Assembly: GCA_018396565.1 (NCBI GenBank)
Contig: JAGTQO010000006.1
Location: forward strand, 830 to 7,603
Origin: Candidatus Bathyarchaeota archaeon
GTDB lineage: Archaea > Thermoproteota > Bathyarchaeia > 40CM-2-53-6 > RBG-13-38-9
Direction: 5' to 3'
DNA: 6,774 bases
This document shows positions 1-5,927 of this stretch, in pieces (position 1 is the stretch's first letter; each line of letters begins with the position of its first letter). The translations under genes were made by a program, and so were the position numbers. The notes beneath the pieces are model-generated. The model saw only the letters and a program-made list of their open reading frames with translations. It was not told the origin of the DNA and did no database searches.

Positions 1-1
1 G

Positions 2-1267
2 GGCGACTCATCAAAACTCTGCTCATCCGACGTATCAGCATTCCTATACTTGACCAGGAAAGCTATCTTTCTCGAAGAGGATGGTTTGGCTGTCCTTGAG
101 CCTGAGGGGGTTCAGCTCATCAACTTCAAGACTGGACAGGAACTTGAGCAGAACGTTACTGTGATCAGCTGGAGTCCGGAAGACGCCGGTAAAGGAGGGT
201 ACGCCCACTTCATGCTCAAAGAGATTCATGAACAGCCATATGCAGTCAGGAATGCATTAAGGATCCAGCGAATATACTATGACCTGATAGCCTCAAAGAT
301 GGAGTGGGCGAAGCGAATATTCCTCATCGCATGCGGCACATCCTACCATGCATGCTTGTTCGCCTCATACCTGTTCACTAGGGTCGCGGGTCTCCACACC
401 GAACCTGTCGTCGCATCTGAGTTTGTTGATCGCTATGGTCGAATAATAGGTGAAGAGACTCTGGTCTTCGCGGTCAGCCAGTCTGGGGAGACCGCTGATA
501 CCTTGGAGGCTGTTCGTTACGCGAAGGGGAGGGGAGCGCCCATAGTGGGTCTCACAAACGTTATGGGCTCGACACTCACTCGTCTCTCCGATGTTTACAT
601 AGGCCAGAACTCAGGTCCCGAGGTCAGCGTAGCCGCAACAAAGACCTTCACCTCCCAAGTCTCAATCATGACCAGACTCGCCCTAGTCTTAGCTGAGAGG
701 GTTGGAGCGATCTCTGAAGACGAATTGAGCAGACTGAAGAATAGTCTCCTGCAAATTCCCGAGATGATGGAGAAGGCCCTTCTTTCAGAGTCGGAGGTTA
801 AAAGACTCGCATACAAGTATGCTGATAGAGGAAGCTTCTGCTTTCTGGCACGTGGAATCAATGTGACGACCGCGATGGAAGCTAGACTGAAACTCCTTGA
901 ACTATCCTACATCCCATCTCTTGCATATCCGGCTGGTGAGAGTAAACACGGCTTCATAGCTGTCGTTGAGCCAGATTATCCAACCATATTCATCGCTCCG
1001 AAGGATGAGACGCGGCAGAAGATTGTTGGTAACATTATGGAGATGAAGGCCAGAGGCGCCTCAACCATAGGTGTCATCGATTCTAATGATGAGGAGTTGA
1101 AGAGCCTCCTAGACGATTACATTCAGATGCCGATAACGGTGGATGGGCTGCTCACACCGATGCTCTACATCATACCCCTCCAATTGTTCGCTTACTACGT
1201 TGCGGTAGAGAGGGGCTGCGACCCTGACAGACCGAGGAACCTGGCGAAATCTGTCACGGTAGAATAG
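2..1267 (+). CDS. glmS: Glutamine--fructose-6-phosphate aminotransferase (glucosamine-6-phosphate synthase), 5' end cut by window edge
   Basis: Converts fructose-6-P and glutamine to glucosamine-6-P and glutamate, the first step of amino-sugar synthesis, in the cytoplasm. The frame is open to base 2, and the codons before the TTG at 50 (..SDVSAFLYL) match the end of the class II glutaminase domain, so TTG 50 is not the real start. About 190 N-terminal residues, including the catalytic Cys1, lie off the window. The visible 421 residues hold the glutaminase tail and both SIS sugar-isomerase domains: CGTSYH (111-116), SQSGET (159-164), EVSVAATKTF (207-216), then Glu293/Lys297/Glu300, GESKHG with His316, and the C-terminal LAKSVTVE with Lys416. 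These correspond to E. coli Glu481, Lys485, Glu488, His504 and Lys603 at a nearly constant offset, so the isomerase half looks intact and active. No operon partner is visible; the next gene starts 80 bases on. Identification is firm. Confidence 0.96.
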   Translation, partial: GDSSKLCSSDVSAFLYLTRKAIFLEEDGLAVLEPEGVQLINFKTGQELEQNVTVISWSPEDAGKGGYAHFMLKEIHEQPYAVRNALRIQRIYYDLIASKMEWAKRIFLIACGTSYHACLFASYLFTRVAGLHTEPVVASEFVDRYGRIIGEETLVFAVSQSGETADTLEAVRYAKGRGAPIVGLTNVMGSTLTRLSDVYIGQNSGPEVSVAATKTFTSQVSIMTRLALVLAERVGAISEDELSRLKNSLLQIPEMMEKALLSESEVKRLAYKYADRGSFCFLARGINVTTAMEARLKLLELSYIPSLAYPAGESKHGFIAVVEPDYPTIFIAPKDETRQKIVGNIMEMKARGASTIGVIDSNDEELKSLLDDYIQMPITVDGLLTPMLYIIPLQLFAYYVAVERGCDPDRPRNLAKSVTVE

Positions 1268-1317
1268 CACATTCCTAAACATCCAATCTGCGTGGATAGT
1301 GGAGGTCACTACTCGTT

Positions 1318-1331
1318 CCGGTTTAAAACGG
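1318..1331 (+). promoter_or_regulatory. Candidate archaeal TATA/BRE element inside an imperfect palindrome
   Basis: CCGGTTTAAAACGG lies in the 80-base gap after glmS. TTTAAA is a reasonable archaeal TATA core, and the flanking CCG/CGG make a 14-base near-palindrome with one mismatched pair. The box ends only 19 bases before the ATG at 1348, somewhat closer than the other boxes in this window (25-27). Initiation would fall at or just inside the predicted start, so either the promoter or the start call is uncertain. The symmetry might be a regulator site overlapping the TATA box; that is inference. Confidence 0.4.
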
Positions 1332-1347
1332 TTAAAGATGGTAACTA

Positions 1348-1725
1348 ATGGATGATGGAAGAGTCAGGAAGATTGTTGAGAGTTTGGAGAGAGCGTCCAA
1401 AAATATCATTAAGACGTCTGGAAAGACTGTTGAGGATGAAGAGTTTCAACTGTCGATTTGGCATGCAGCAGCGGAGGCTGAGTATGCAGCCTTCCTACTA
1501 TCAATCTATGGGCAACTACACAATTTTTATCCTGAGCCCAGACATACCCCAAATAAACAGTCGTCTACTGGCGATTATGATGATGGACTGAGTGAGGCGA
1601 AGTCTCTTTTGAGTAAGGCGATCGAACTTGTGGGTTCAGATTTGAAGAGCGCATATGAGAATGTTAGATCAGCTATCTTCATACTTAGAAACATCGAAAA
1701 CAAATCTGGCAAGAGGTCGATTTAG
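1348..1725 (+). CDS. Uncharacterised 125-aa helical protein
   Basis: I do not recognise a family. The protein is 125 aa, soluble in appearance, with no signal peptide or membrane segment. The sequence suggests four amphipathic helices: about residues 1-22, 30-60 (with alanine-rich HAAAEAEYAAFLLSIYGQL), 79-95 and 98-118. A hydrophilic, disorder-prone linker (about 62-80, PEPRHTPNKQSSTGDYDDG) separates two helical hairpins. No cysteine or metal site is visible. The arrangement resembles small helical-bundle folds such as HEPN-like or TPR-like proteins, but no HEPN catalytic R-x4-6-H motif is evident, so that is only a fold guess. There is no clear Shine-Dalgarno sequence; a TATA-like box sits just upstream. 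It converges with the S-component gene, leaving 21 bases between stops. A different reading frame starting at 1352 is shorter and less protein-like. Confidence 0.7.
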   Translation: MDDGRVRKIVESLERASKNIIKTSGKTVEDEEFQLSIWHAAAEAEYAAFLLSIYGQLHNFYPEPRHTPNKQSSTGDYDDGLSEAKSLLSKAIELVGSDLKSAYENVRSAIFILRNIENKSGKRSI

Positions 1726-1746
1726 CAGATTCTCCGCCGTTAAAAG

Positions 1747-2310
1747 TTAGGTCGCCAATACAGTTTCTACAATCCTTTTCCTCTTCAAAATATCCACTAT
1801 CACCCCTACAACCAATATTCCAATCCAAGATTTGGTCAATATGAACATGATCAGACTGTCAGTGAATCCTGATGCTATCTGGGGTGGTAGGAGTATGTGT
1901 GTAAAATATTTCAAGACAACATATGTGAAGATGCTTTCAGGTATGAAACCGGCGATGACCGCTTGAGAAGGTCGGACTCTCCTGGAAAATATCCCAAAGA
2001 ATAATCCGGAGATGGCCTTACCAATAATTATGCCTACAAACCCGAGGAAAGGTCCAAGCCAACCGGCGACCCCAAACCTATAGTATGGTACTATTCCTAT
2101 TAGGCCACCGGCGATCATGCCCATGCCTGGACCAAGATTTATGGAGACGATAGCAGTTGCTAGATGTGAGAAATCCATAGCCACCTGCGGATGGGCGTAC
2201 CCTACGTGAATATATATGAATGCCAGAAGGTTTCCAAGCGCTACCATACATACAAACAGTGCGGCACATTTAGTTAGGGAATAACGTGTAGACTCATTCA
2301 TCCCAAACAT
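1747..2310 (-). CDS. ECF transporter S-component-like membrane protein (substrate unknown)
   Basis: Probable substrate-binding membrane subunit of an energy-coupling-factor vitamin/micronutrient importer. The 187 residues form five or six membrane segments (about 12-35, 47-58, 61-77, 83-108, 117-138, 153-175). The second hydrophobic stretch carries the S-component-style pattern DFSHLATAIVSINLGPGMG (46-64), where an acidic residue precedes the membrane segment and a L-G-P-x-x-G loop follows. The GKAISGLFFG run (97-106) matches the family's small-residue helix, where EcfT would dock. The length fits typical S-components (about 170-210 aa). No EcfA or EcfT gene is nearby, so it would use a shared module encoded elsewhere. 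The start at ATG 2310 is supported by a TATA box 25 bases upstream, which predicts a leaderless mRNA; ATG 2301 is an alternative. It lies 40 bases downstream of purA on the same strand but with its own promoter. Substrate cannot be read from sequence. Confidence 0.65.
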   Translation of the reverse strand: MFGMNESTRYSLTKCAALFVCMVALGNLLAFIYIHVGYAHPQVAMDFSHLATAIVSINLGPGMGMIAGGLIGIVPYYRFGVAGWLGPFLGFVGIIIGKAISGLFFGIFSRRVRPSQAVIAGFIPESIFTYVVLKYFTHILLPPQIASGFTDSLIMFILTKSWIGILVVGVIVDILKRKRIVETVLAT

Positions 2311-2334
2311 CTCATGCTATCTATGGGTCCAACC

Positions 2335-2346
2335 ATATTTAAGCGG
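2335..2346 (-). promoter_or_regulatory. Candidate BRE/TATA promoter for the 187-aa membrane protein
   Basis: On the minus strand this reads CCGCTTAAATAT. The near edge of the TTAAATAT core is 25 bases from the ATG at 2310, so initiation about 26 bases past its centre would fall within a few bases of the start codon (leaderless). The same 11-mer CCGCTTAAATA recurs on the minus strand at 3943-3953 before the Hjc-like gene. The box lies between the purA stop and the next gene, which suggests transcription independent of purA. Confidence 0.6.
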
Positions 2347-2350
2347 TGGG

Positions 2351-3364
2351 TTAACATTCCCGGCTTCTCCTATCTATTATATCGGACGTAGATGGGCCGG
2401 TACCTATCAATGTGACAGGCCTCATAGTCTCTCCCTCAATTCTCTCAACGAATTCCTTTGCTTTAACCGGAAGCTCCTCGTAGCTTCTCACCCCTGAGGC
2501 TTCAGGCGATATGAGGTCTATCTTCGTTAAAGCAATTTGTGTAGCTCCATTCAGCATCACCGCCCTCCTAGCGAGGTTGAAATCGAAAGGGGCTGCCCTC
2601 CTCTCCCTACCTGTTACGGTTCCATACTCCATCCAGCCTCTTCTGAGAACCTCATCCCTACTCAACTGGCCTTGGAGGGGTCCTTCACCAACCCTTGTCA
2701 CGAAGGACTTCAAAACCAAGGTTACGTCCGACACTCTTGTAGGTCCCAGGCCTACATCAGAACATATGGCTGAGGCACATACATCCTTTGAGGTGCAGTA
2801 TGGATAGGTCCCATGATAGAGGGAGAGGTAGGTTCCTTGAGTTCCCTCAACAAGAACACCCATACCCTTGTCCAGGGCATCATTCAATTCAGATGGAACG
2901 TCAGCCAGATATTTAGCAAGCTCAGGAATATCTTTCGCTGTCTTCACGCTTCTCAACGCCCTCTCTGCAACGCAGGCTCCTGAACCGCTGCCAGTCGATC
3001 CAAGCCTAGCTTTGAGATGTTCAGAGATATTCTCCTGTTCAATATGCCTCTTCTCAATGACTGGACATTGAGGATCTATTCCTAGTCTTGAGTCTACTCC
3101 GGTAGTCTCTATCTCCATGACAAGCACATCAGGATCTACTGATACTCCTGGACCTATCAGTAGCCTGCATTCACTATTTAGGAATCCGCTTGGAATCATT
3201 CTTAGTGAGTACTTCTTACCATCGACTATTACGGTGTGTCCGGCGTTAGGGCCTACACCGCCCCTTGCCACTATTGCAGGCCTATCCTTCAGGGCTAGAT
3301 AGGCGACTATCTTTCCCTTCCCCTCGTCGCCGAAGAATCCTCCAACAACCACATTGCATGACAT
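2351..3364 (-). CDS. purA: Adenylosuccinate synthetase, short archaeal form
   Basis: Catalyses IMP + aspartate + GTP to adenylosuccinate, the first step from IMP to AMP. The 337-aa length matches the compact archaeal form; bacterial and eukaryotic enzymes are about 430 aa. Motifs run in order: GDEGKGK P-loop (12-18) with Asp13, PNAGHT (39-44) with His43 (the general acid/base pair), STGSGSGACVAERALR (123-138), the EGTQGTYLSLYHGTYPYCTS block (173-192), TRVGEGPLQG (223-232), the substrate-loop EYGTVTGRERR (246-256) and the guanine-specificity TKID (280-283). The C-terminal GTGPSTSDII (321-330) also fits the family. All key residues are present, so it should be active. The ATG at 3364 puts the P-loop at the usual distance from the N-terminus and no upstream start is plausible. 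The Hjc-like gene lies 86 bases upstream and an S-component-like gene 40 bases downstream, both on the same strand. Confidence 0.97.
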   Translation of the reverse strand: MSCNVVVGGFFGDEGKGKIVAYLALKDRPAIVARGGVGPNAGHTVIVDGKKYSLRMIPSGFLNSECRLLIGPGVSVDPDVLVMEIETTGVDSRLGIDPQCPVIEKRHIEQENISEHLKARLGSTGSGSGACVAERALRSVKTAKDIPELAKYLADVPSELNDALDKGMGVLVEGTQGTYLSLYHGTYPYCTSKDVCASAICSDVGLGPTRVSDVTLVLKSFVTRVGEGPLQGQLSRDEVLRRGWMEYGTVTGRERRAAPFDFNLARRAVMLNGATQIALTKIDLISPEASGVRSYEELPVKAKEFVERIEGETMRPVTLIGTGPSTSDIIDRRSREC

Positions 3365-3400
3365 GGTGAATAGGAAGGTTTGACATCAAGAAAACTGTTA

Positions 3401-3408
3401 CTATATTC
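3401..3408 (-). promoter_or_regulatory. Candidate TATA box for purA
   Basis: GAATATAG on the minus strand, 37 bases before the purA ATG. Expected initiation near 3378 would give a short leader of about 14 bases. That leader has no Shine-Dalgarno sequence. It is the only good TATA-like string in the 86-base gap between the Hjc-like gene and purA. Confidence 0.4.
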
Positions 3409-3450
3409 AGGTTTTTCCTTAGAATTCAATGTTGCATCTCCCTGTCAAGA

Positions 3451-3915
3451 TTAATGACTGTGGGGTGACGTTTGAACTTTGATTCTTGGGGTGCCTCTGA
3501 AAAGTTTTCCATCCTTCAATTCAAACTTTATAGGCTCTCTCCCCTCAAGTAAAGCTGGATCTAAGATAACTTCTCTTGTAATCTTTCTCTTATGAAACCA
3601 TAGGGAGAGAACCATTTGTGGTCTATGCCCCAGCTTGGTCAGCCTATCATAGTAATGATGTAGAGTCTGAAGGTCTCGAGGGTAAATATAGACTGAGTCT
3701 TGGGAGCAACGTTTACACTCAACCAGTTTAGTAACACCTTTCTCAGAAAATATTATTACATCTACCTTCAAACTTCTCGCACTGCGAATCCTAGGATACT
3801 TCCTATACCTATTCATAACCTTCTCTTCATGTATTCTCCCACGGTGATATCTGGACATAGACCAGACCGAGCCAGCTGCCGATTCTAATTTATATGGGGT
3901 GACGTTCTCTAACAC
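3451..3915 (-). CDS. Hjc-like PD-(D/E)XK endonuclease (Holliday junction resolvase family)
   Basis: Probable structure-specific nuclease that cleaves four-way DNA junctions during recombination or fork repair. Numbering from the ATG at 3858 (residue 20 of this ORF), the start MSRYHRGRIHEEKV, the RSARSLKVD segment (Arg25, Asp33) and the VECKR motif (Glu47, Lys49) line up from memory with Pyrococcus Hjc (Arg25, Asp33, Glu46, Lys48); Glu11 fits the conserved helix glutamate (Glu9). The later YPRDLQTLHHYYDRL run and the hydrophobic strand MVLSLWF fit the Hjc core. The arginine after the first glutamate (Hjc Arg10) is Glu here, so it may be a divergent paralogue or an Hjc-related nuclease. The start is ambiguous: 3915 (154 aa) has a TATA box 27 bases upstream, while 3858 (135 aa) fits the family's N-terminus and has a second TATA box 29 bases upstream. 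A basic tail of about 35 residues follows the core. Confidence 0.7.
   Translation of the reverse strand: MLENVTPYKLESAAGSVWSMSRYHRGRIHEEKVMNRYRKYPRIRSARSLKVDVIIFSEKGVTKLVECKRCSQDSVYIYPRDLQTLHHYYDRLTKLGHRPQMVLSLWFHKRKITREVILDPALLEGREPIKFELKDGKLFRGTPRIKVQTSPHSH
3887..3894 (-). promoter_or_regulatory. Candidate internal TATA box for the shorter Hjc-like start
   Basis: TATAAATT on the minus strand, preceded by CCCCA. Its near edge is 29 bases from the alternative ATG at 3858, predicting initiation near 3864. It lies inside the codons of the longer reading (residues 7-10). That is expected if 3858 is the true start, and could be chance if 3915 is. Confidence 0.4.
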
Positions 3916-3941
3916 TTTAAGATGTGGCTTATGGGATACAT

Positions 3942-3953
3942 CTATTTAAGCGG
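3942..3953 (-). promoter_or_regulatory. Candidate BRE/TATA promoter for the longer Hjc-like start
   Basis: CCGCTTAAATAG on the minus strand. The TTAAATAG core ends 27 bases before the ATG at 3915, the same geometry as the promoter at 2335-2346, with which it shares 11 identical bases. It could drive a leaderless mRNA from 3915, or a transcript with a leader of about 60 bases if translation begins at 3858. Confidence 0.5.
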
Positions 3954-3969
3954 AGGTCTCCAAATTCTC

Positions 3970-3983
3970 TATAAGTATATATG
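3970..3983 (+). promoter_or_regulatory. Candidate TATA region for the 83-aa gene and pyrG
   Basis: TATAAGTATATATG holds two overlapping TATA-like boxes (3970-3977 and 3976-3983) on the plus strand. Initiation would fall near 4000-4005, giving a leader of about 8-13 bases before the TTG at 4013. Because pyrG follows only 34 bases after the 83-aa gene and lacks an obvious box of its own, this is the likeliest promoter for both. The 7-base direct repeat TGAGTAT (3982-3988 and 3994-4000) lies between the box and the start codon. Confidence 0.45.
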
Positions 3984-4001
3984 AGTATTTGATTGAGTAT
4001 C

Positions 4002-4006
4002 GGGTG
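4002..4006 (+). promoter_or_regulatory. Ribosome binding site deciding a TTG start
   Basis: GGGTG fits part of the archaeal Shine-Dalgarno consensus GGAGGTGAT and is spaced 6 bases from the TTG at 4013. An in-frame TGA immediately precedes that TTG and no in-frame ATG occurs in the gene, so this TTG is the best available start. Confidence 0.5.
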
Positions 4007-4012
4007 CGTTGA

Positions 4013-4264
4013 TTGTCTGGTAGGCAACAACCAAAAGTACGTTTCTCGACTAGGCTTGCAAATGGAGATTTTCTGAGTTTTGCAGTGTGGCAGGGTAAGT
4101 CGGATCCCTCTGCTGAAGTCTTCACTATTCAGGTCAGGCGCTTCAAGGATGACTCTTGGGAGACTGTCGGCAGACTCGCAGTGTACAGGACCTCGGATGG
4201 AAGGTACACCCAGCTCCCTGAGAGGGGTAGGGCTCAGGATGGTCAGGGAAGTCTTAACATTTGA
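4013..4264 (+). CDS. Uncharacterised 83-aa beta-rich protein upstream of CTP synthase
   Basis: Function unknown. The 83 residues read as a compact beta-strand protein: strands about 8-16 (KVRFSTRLA), 20-27 (FLSFAVWQ), 35-44 (EVFTIQVRRF) and 49-60 (WETVGRLAVYRT), then a SDGRYTQLPER segment (61-71) and a polar tail. There is no signal peptide, membrane segment or cysteine. Conserved-looking aromatic and turn residues (AVWQGKSDPSAE, WETVGRLAVYRTSDGRY) make a real gene likely, although antisense frames overlap it. The start is TTG at 4013, because an in-frame TGA directly precedes it and GGGTG sits at ribosome-binding distance. It is 34 bases upstream of pyrG on the same strand, probably co-transcribed, so a role linked to nucleotide metabolism or to a constitutively expressed house-keeping operon is possible but unproven. 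Confidence 0.72.
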   Translation: MSGRQQPKVRFSTRLANGDFLSFAVWQGKSDPSAEVFTIQVRRFKDDSWETVGRLAVYRTSDGRYTQLPERGRAQDGQGSLNI

Positions 4265-4298
4265 TGAAATGTTACCCTCAGTCTTATTACAATAGGCG

Positions 4299-5927
4299 AT
4301 GTCCTTGGTCAAATATATCTTCGTGACCGGCGGAGTGATGTCGGGTATAGGCAAAGGTGTCACAGTAGCATCCATCGGCAAGATAATGCAGTCAAGAGGT
4401 ATGAAGGTCACAGCTGTGAAGATAGATCCTTACATAAATGTCGATGCTGGAACGATGAATCCCTACATTCACGGTGAGGTATTCGTGACTGAGGACGGTG
4501 GGGAGACTGATATGGATCTTGGAACCTACGAGCGATTCCTTGATGTGAACATGAGTAGGGAGCATAATATAACGACAGGCCAAATATACCTCTCAGTCAT
4601 TGGTAAGGAGAGGAGGGGAGACTTCCTCGGGAAATGCGCGCAGATAATACCCCACATAACCGACGAGATAAAGGATAGAATCAGAAGCATATCTCTCAAA
4701 GATGATGTTGACTGCGCCATCGTCGAGATCGGGGGAACCGTTGGAGATATTGAAAGCCTACCGTTCCTTGAGGCTGCCAGACAGATGGGGCTTGAGGAGG
4801 GTAAACTGAACGTCGCCTATATACATGTAACGCTGGTTCCAGTCATAGATGTCGTTGGTGAGCAGAAGACGAAACCCACACAGCACAGTGTTCAAGAGCT
4901 CAGGAGAATAGGAATAATACCTGACATAATAGTTGCGAGGAGTAAGAAACCTCTCAGAGACGAGGCTAAGAAGAAGATAGCGTTGTTCTGCAATGTTGAG
5001 GAGAGGGCTGTCTTTACATCTCCAGACATCAGGAGCATCTATGAGCTTCCCCTGATTCTTGACGGTCAGGGCTTGGGTGATTACTTGAGTGAGAGGTTGA
5101 GATTAAAATCGCCCAACCCGAGGTGGGATGAATGGAAGAACATGCTTGAAGGATATATCAGCCCGAAGCATAAGGTGAAGATAGCGGTATGTGGAAAATA
5201 CGCTGAACTCGCAGATTCGTATGTCAGTATAAATGAGGCTCTCAGACATGCCGGAGCCGCCAATAGAACCTTAGTCGAGATAGGTTGGATAGAGACCGAG
5301 CAGTTCGAAGAGAATATTACCACCCTCTCATGCCTGGACAACTATGACGGTATCCTCATCCCAGGTGGATTCGGTGCAAGGGGGACCGAAGGCAAAATAA
5401 TGGCTATCTCCTATGCTCGGGAGAGAAACATTCCCTTCCTCGGAATATGTTTTGGCTTTCAGATGGCTATAGTGGAGTTTGCCAGGCATGTAGGTTTTGA
5501 GGGTGCAAACTCCACTGAGGTGGATCCGGAGACGATCCACCCTGTCGTCGATTTGATGCCGGAGCAGAAGTCGATAGATCAGAAGGGTGCAACAATGAGG
5601 TTGGGTTCATATCCAATAATTTTAACACCTGGAACCTTGGCGCACAGGTTGTATGGGACAGACATAATATATGAGAGGCACCGCCACAGGTATGAGGCGA
5701 ACCCAGAATATGTTGGGAGGCTTGAGACTGCTGGCCTGGTCTTCTCAGGGAAGAGTGTGGATGGATCACGGGTGGAGGTTATTGAGTTGAAGGATAGACG
5801 CTTCCACCTGGCCACGCAGTTTCATGGAGAATTCAAGTCACGGCCTAATAGGCCTGCCCCCATCTATAGGGGCTTCGTAGAGGCTGCTATTGAGAGGGCT
5901 ATGGGGAGAACTGGTTCAAACATCTAG
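4299..5927 (+). CDS. pyrG: CTP synthase (glutamine-hydrolysing)
   Basis: Makes CTP from UTP, ATP and glutamine, the last step of pyrimidine nucleotide synthesis; the cytoplasmic enzyme is a tetramer in studied species. The length of 542 aa is full (E. coli 545). The N-terminal synthetase domain (about 1-270) has the P-loop GGVMSGIGKG (11-20), GGETDMDLGTYERF (67-80) with Mg-binding Asp71, EIGGTVGDIES (143-153) with Glu143, and the nucleotide-binding KTKPTQHSVQELR (190-202). The class I glutaminase domain (about 292-535) has the oxyanion loop PGGFGARG (355-362), the nucleophile Cys384 in GICFGFQ, RHRHRYEANP (460-469) and the catalytic His509/Glu511 in QFHGEF, where most homologues I recall have HPEF. 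The ATG at 4299 sits directly before the conserved KYIFVTGG start. No clear Shine-Dalgarno or TATA box is seen, so it is probably co-transcribed with the 83-aa gene. The stop overlaps the convergent gene's stop. Confidence 0.98.
   Translation: MSLVKYIFVTGGVMSGIGKGVTVASIGKIMQSRGMKVTAVKIDPYINVDAGTMNPYIHGEVFVTEDGGETDMDLGTYERFLDVNMSREHNITTGQIYLSVIGKERRGDFLGKCAQIIPHITDEIKDRIRSISLKDDVDCAIVEIGGTVGDIESLPFLEAARQMGLEEGKLNVAYIHVTLVPVIDVVGEQKTKPTQHSVQELRRIGIIPDIIVARSKKPLRDEAKKKIALFCNVEERAVFTSPDIRSIYELPLILDGQGLGDYLSERLRLKSPNPRWDEWKNMLEGYISPKHKVKIAVCGKYAELADSYVSINEALRHAGAANRTLVEIGWIETEQFEENITTLSCLDNYDGILIPGGFGARGTEGKIMAISYARERNIPFLGICFGFQMAIVEFARHVGFEGANSTEVDPETIHPVVDLMPEQKSIDQKGATMRLGSYPIILTPGTLAHRLYGTDIIYERHRHRYEANPEYVGRLETAGLVFSGKSVDGSRVEVIELKDRRFHLATQFHGEFKSRPNRPAPIYRGFVEAAIERAMGRTGSNI

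Noticed and set aside
50..1267. glmS starting at TTG 50 as a complete 405-aa gene
   Set aside because: The frame is open upstream to base 2 and those codons match the glutaminase domain, so the gene is cut by the window rather than naturally short.
1352..1591. 79-aa plus-strand frame overlapping the 125-aa gene
   Set aside because: Arg/Met/Ser-rich translation typical of a shifted frame; the 125-aa frame has helix periodicity and is longer.
1348..1725. Toxin-antitoxin (HEPN-type) component
   Set aside because: No catalytic R-x4-6-H motif and no adjacent small partner gene in the right arrangement.
3952..3961. GGAGGTCTCC as an operator-like inverted repeat or ribosome binding site
   Set aside because: Only four complementary bases on each side, and too far from any plus-strand start to act as a ribosome binding site.
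3929..4411. 160-aa minus-strand open frame across the divergent region and the start of pyrG
   Set aside because: It lies antisense to the 83-aa gene and to the conserved PyrG N-terminus, and its translation is low-complexity in style with no recognisable domain. It is better explained as a shadow frame.
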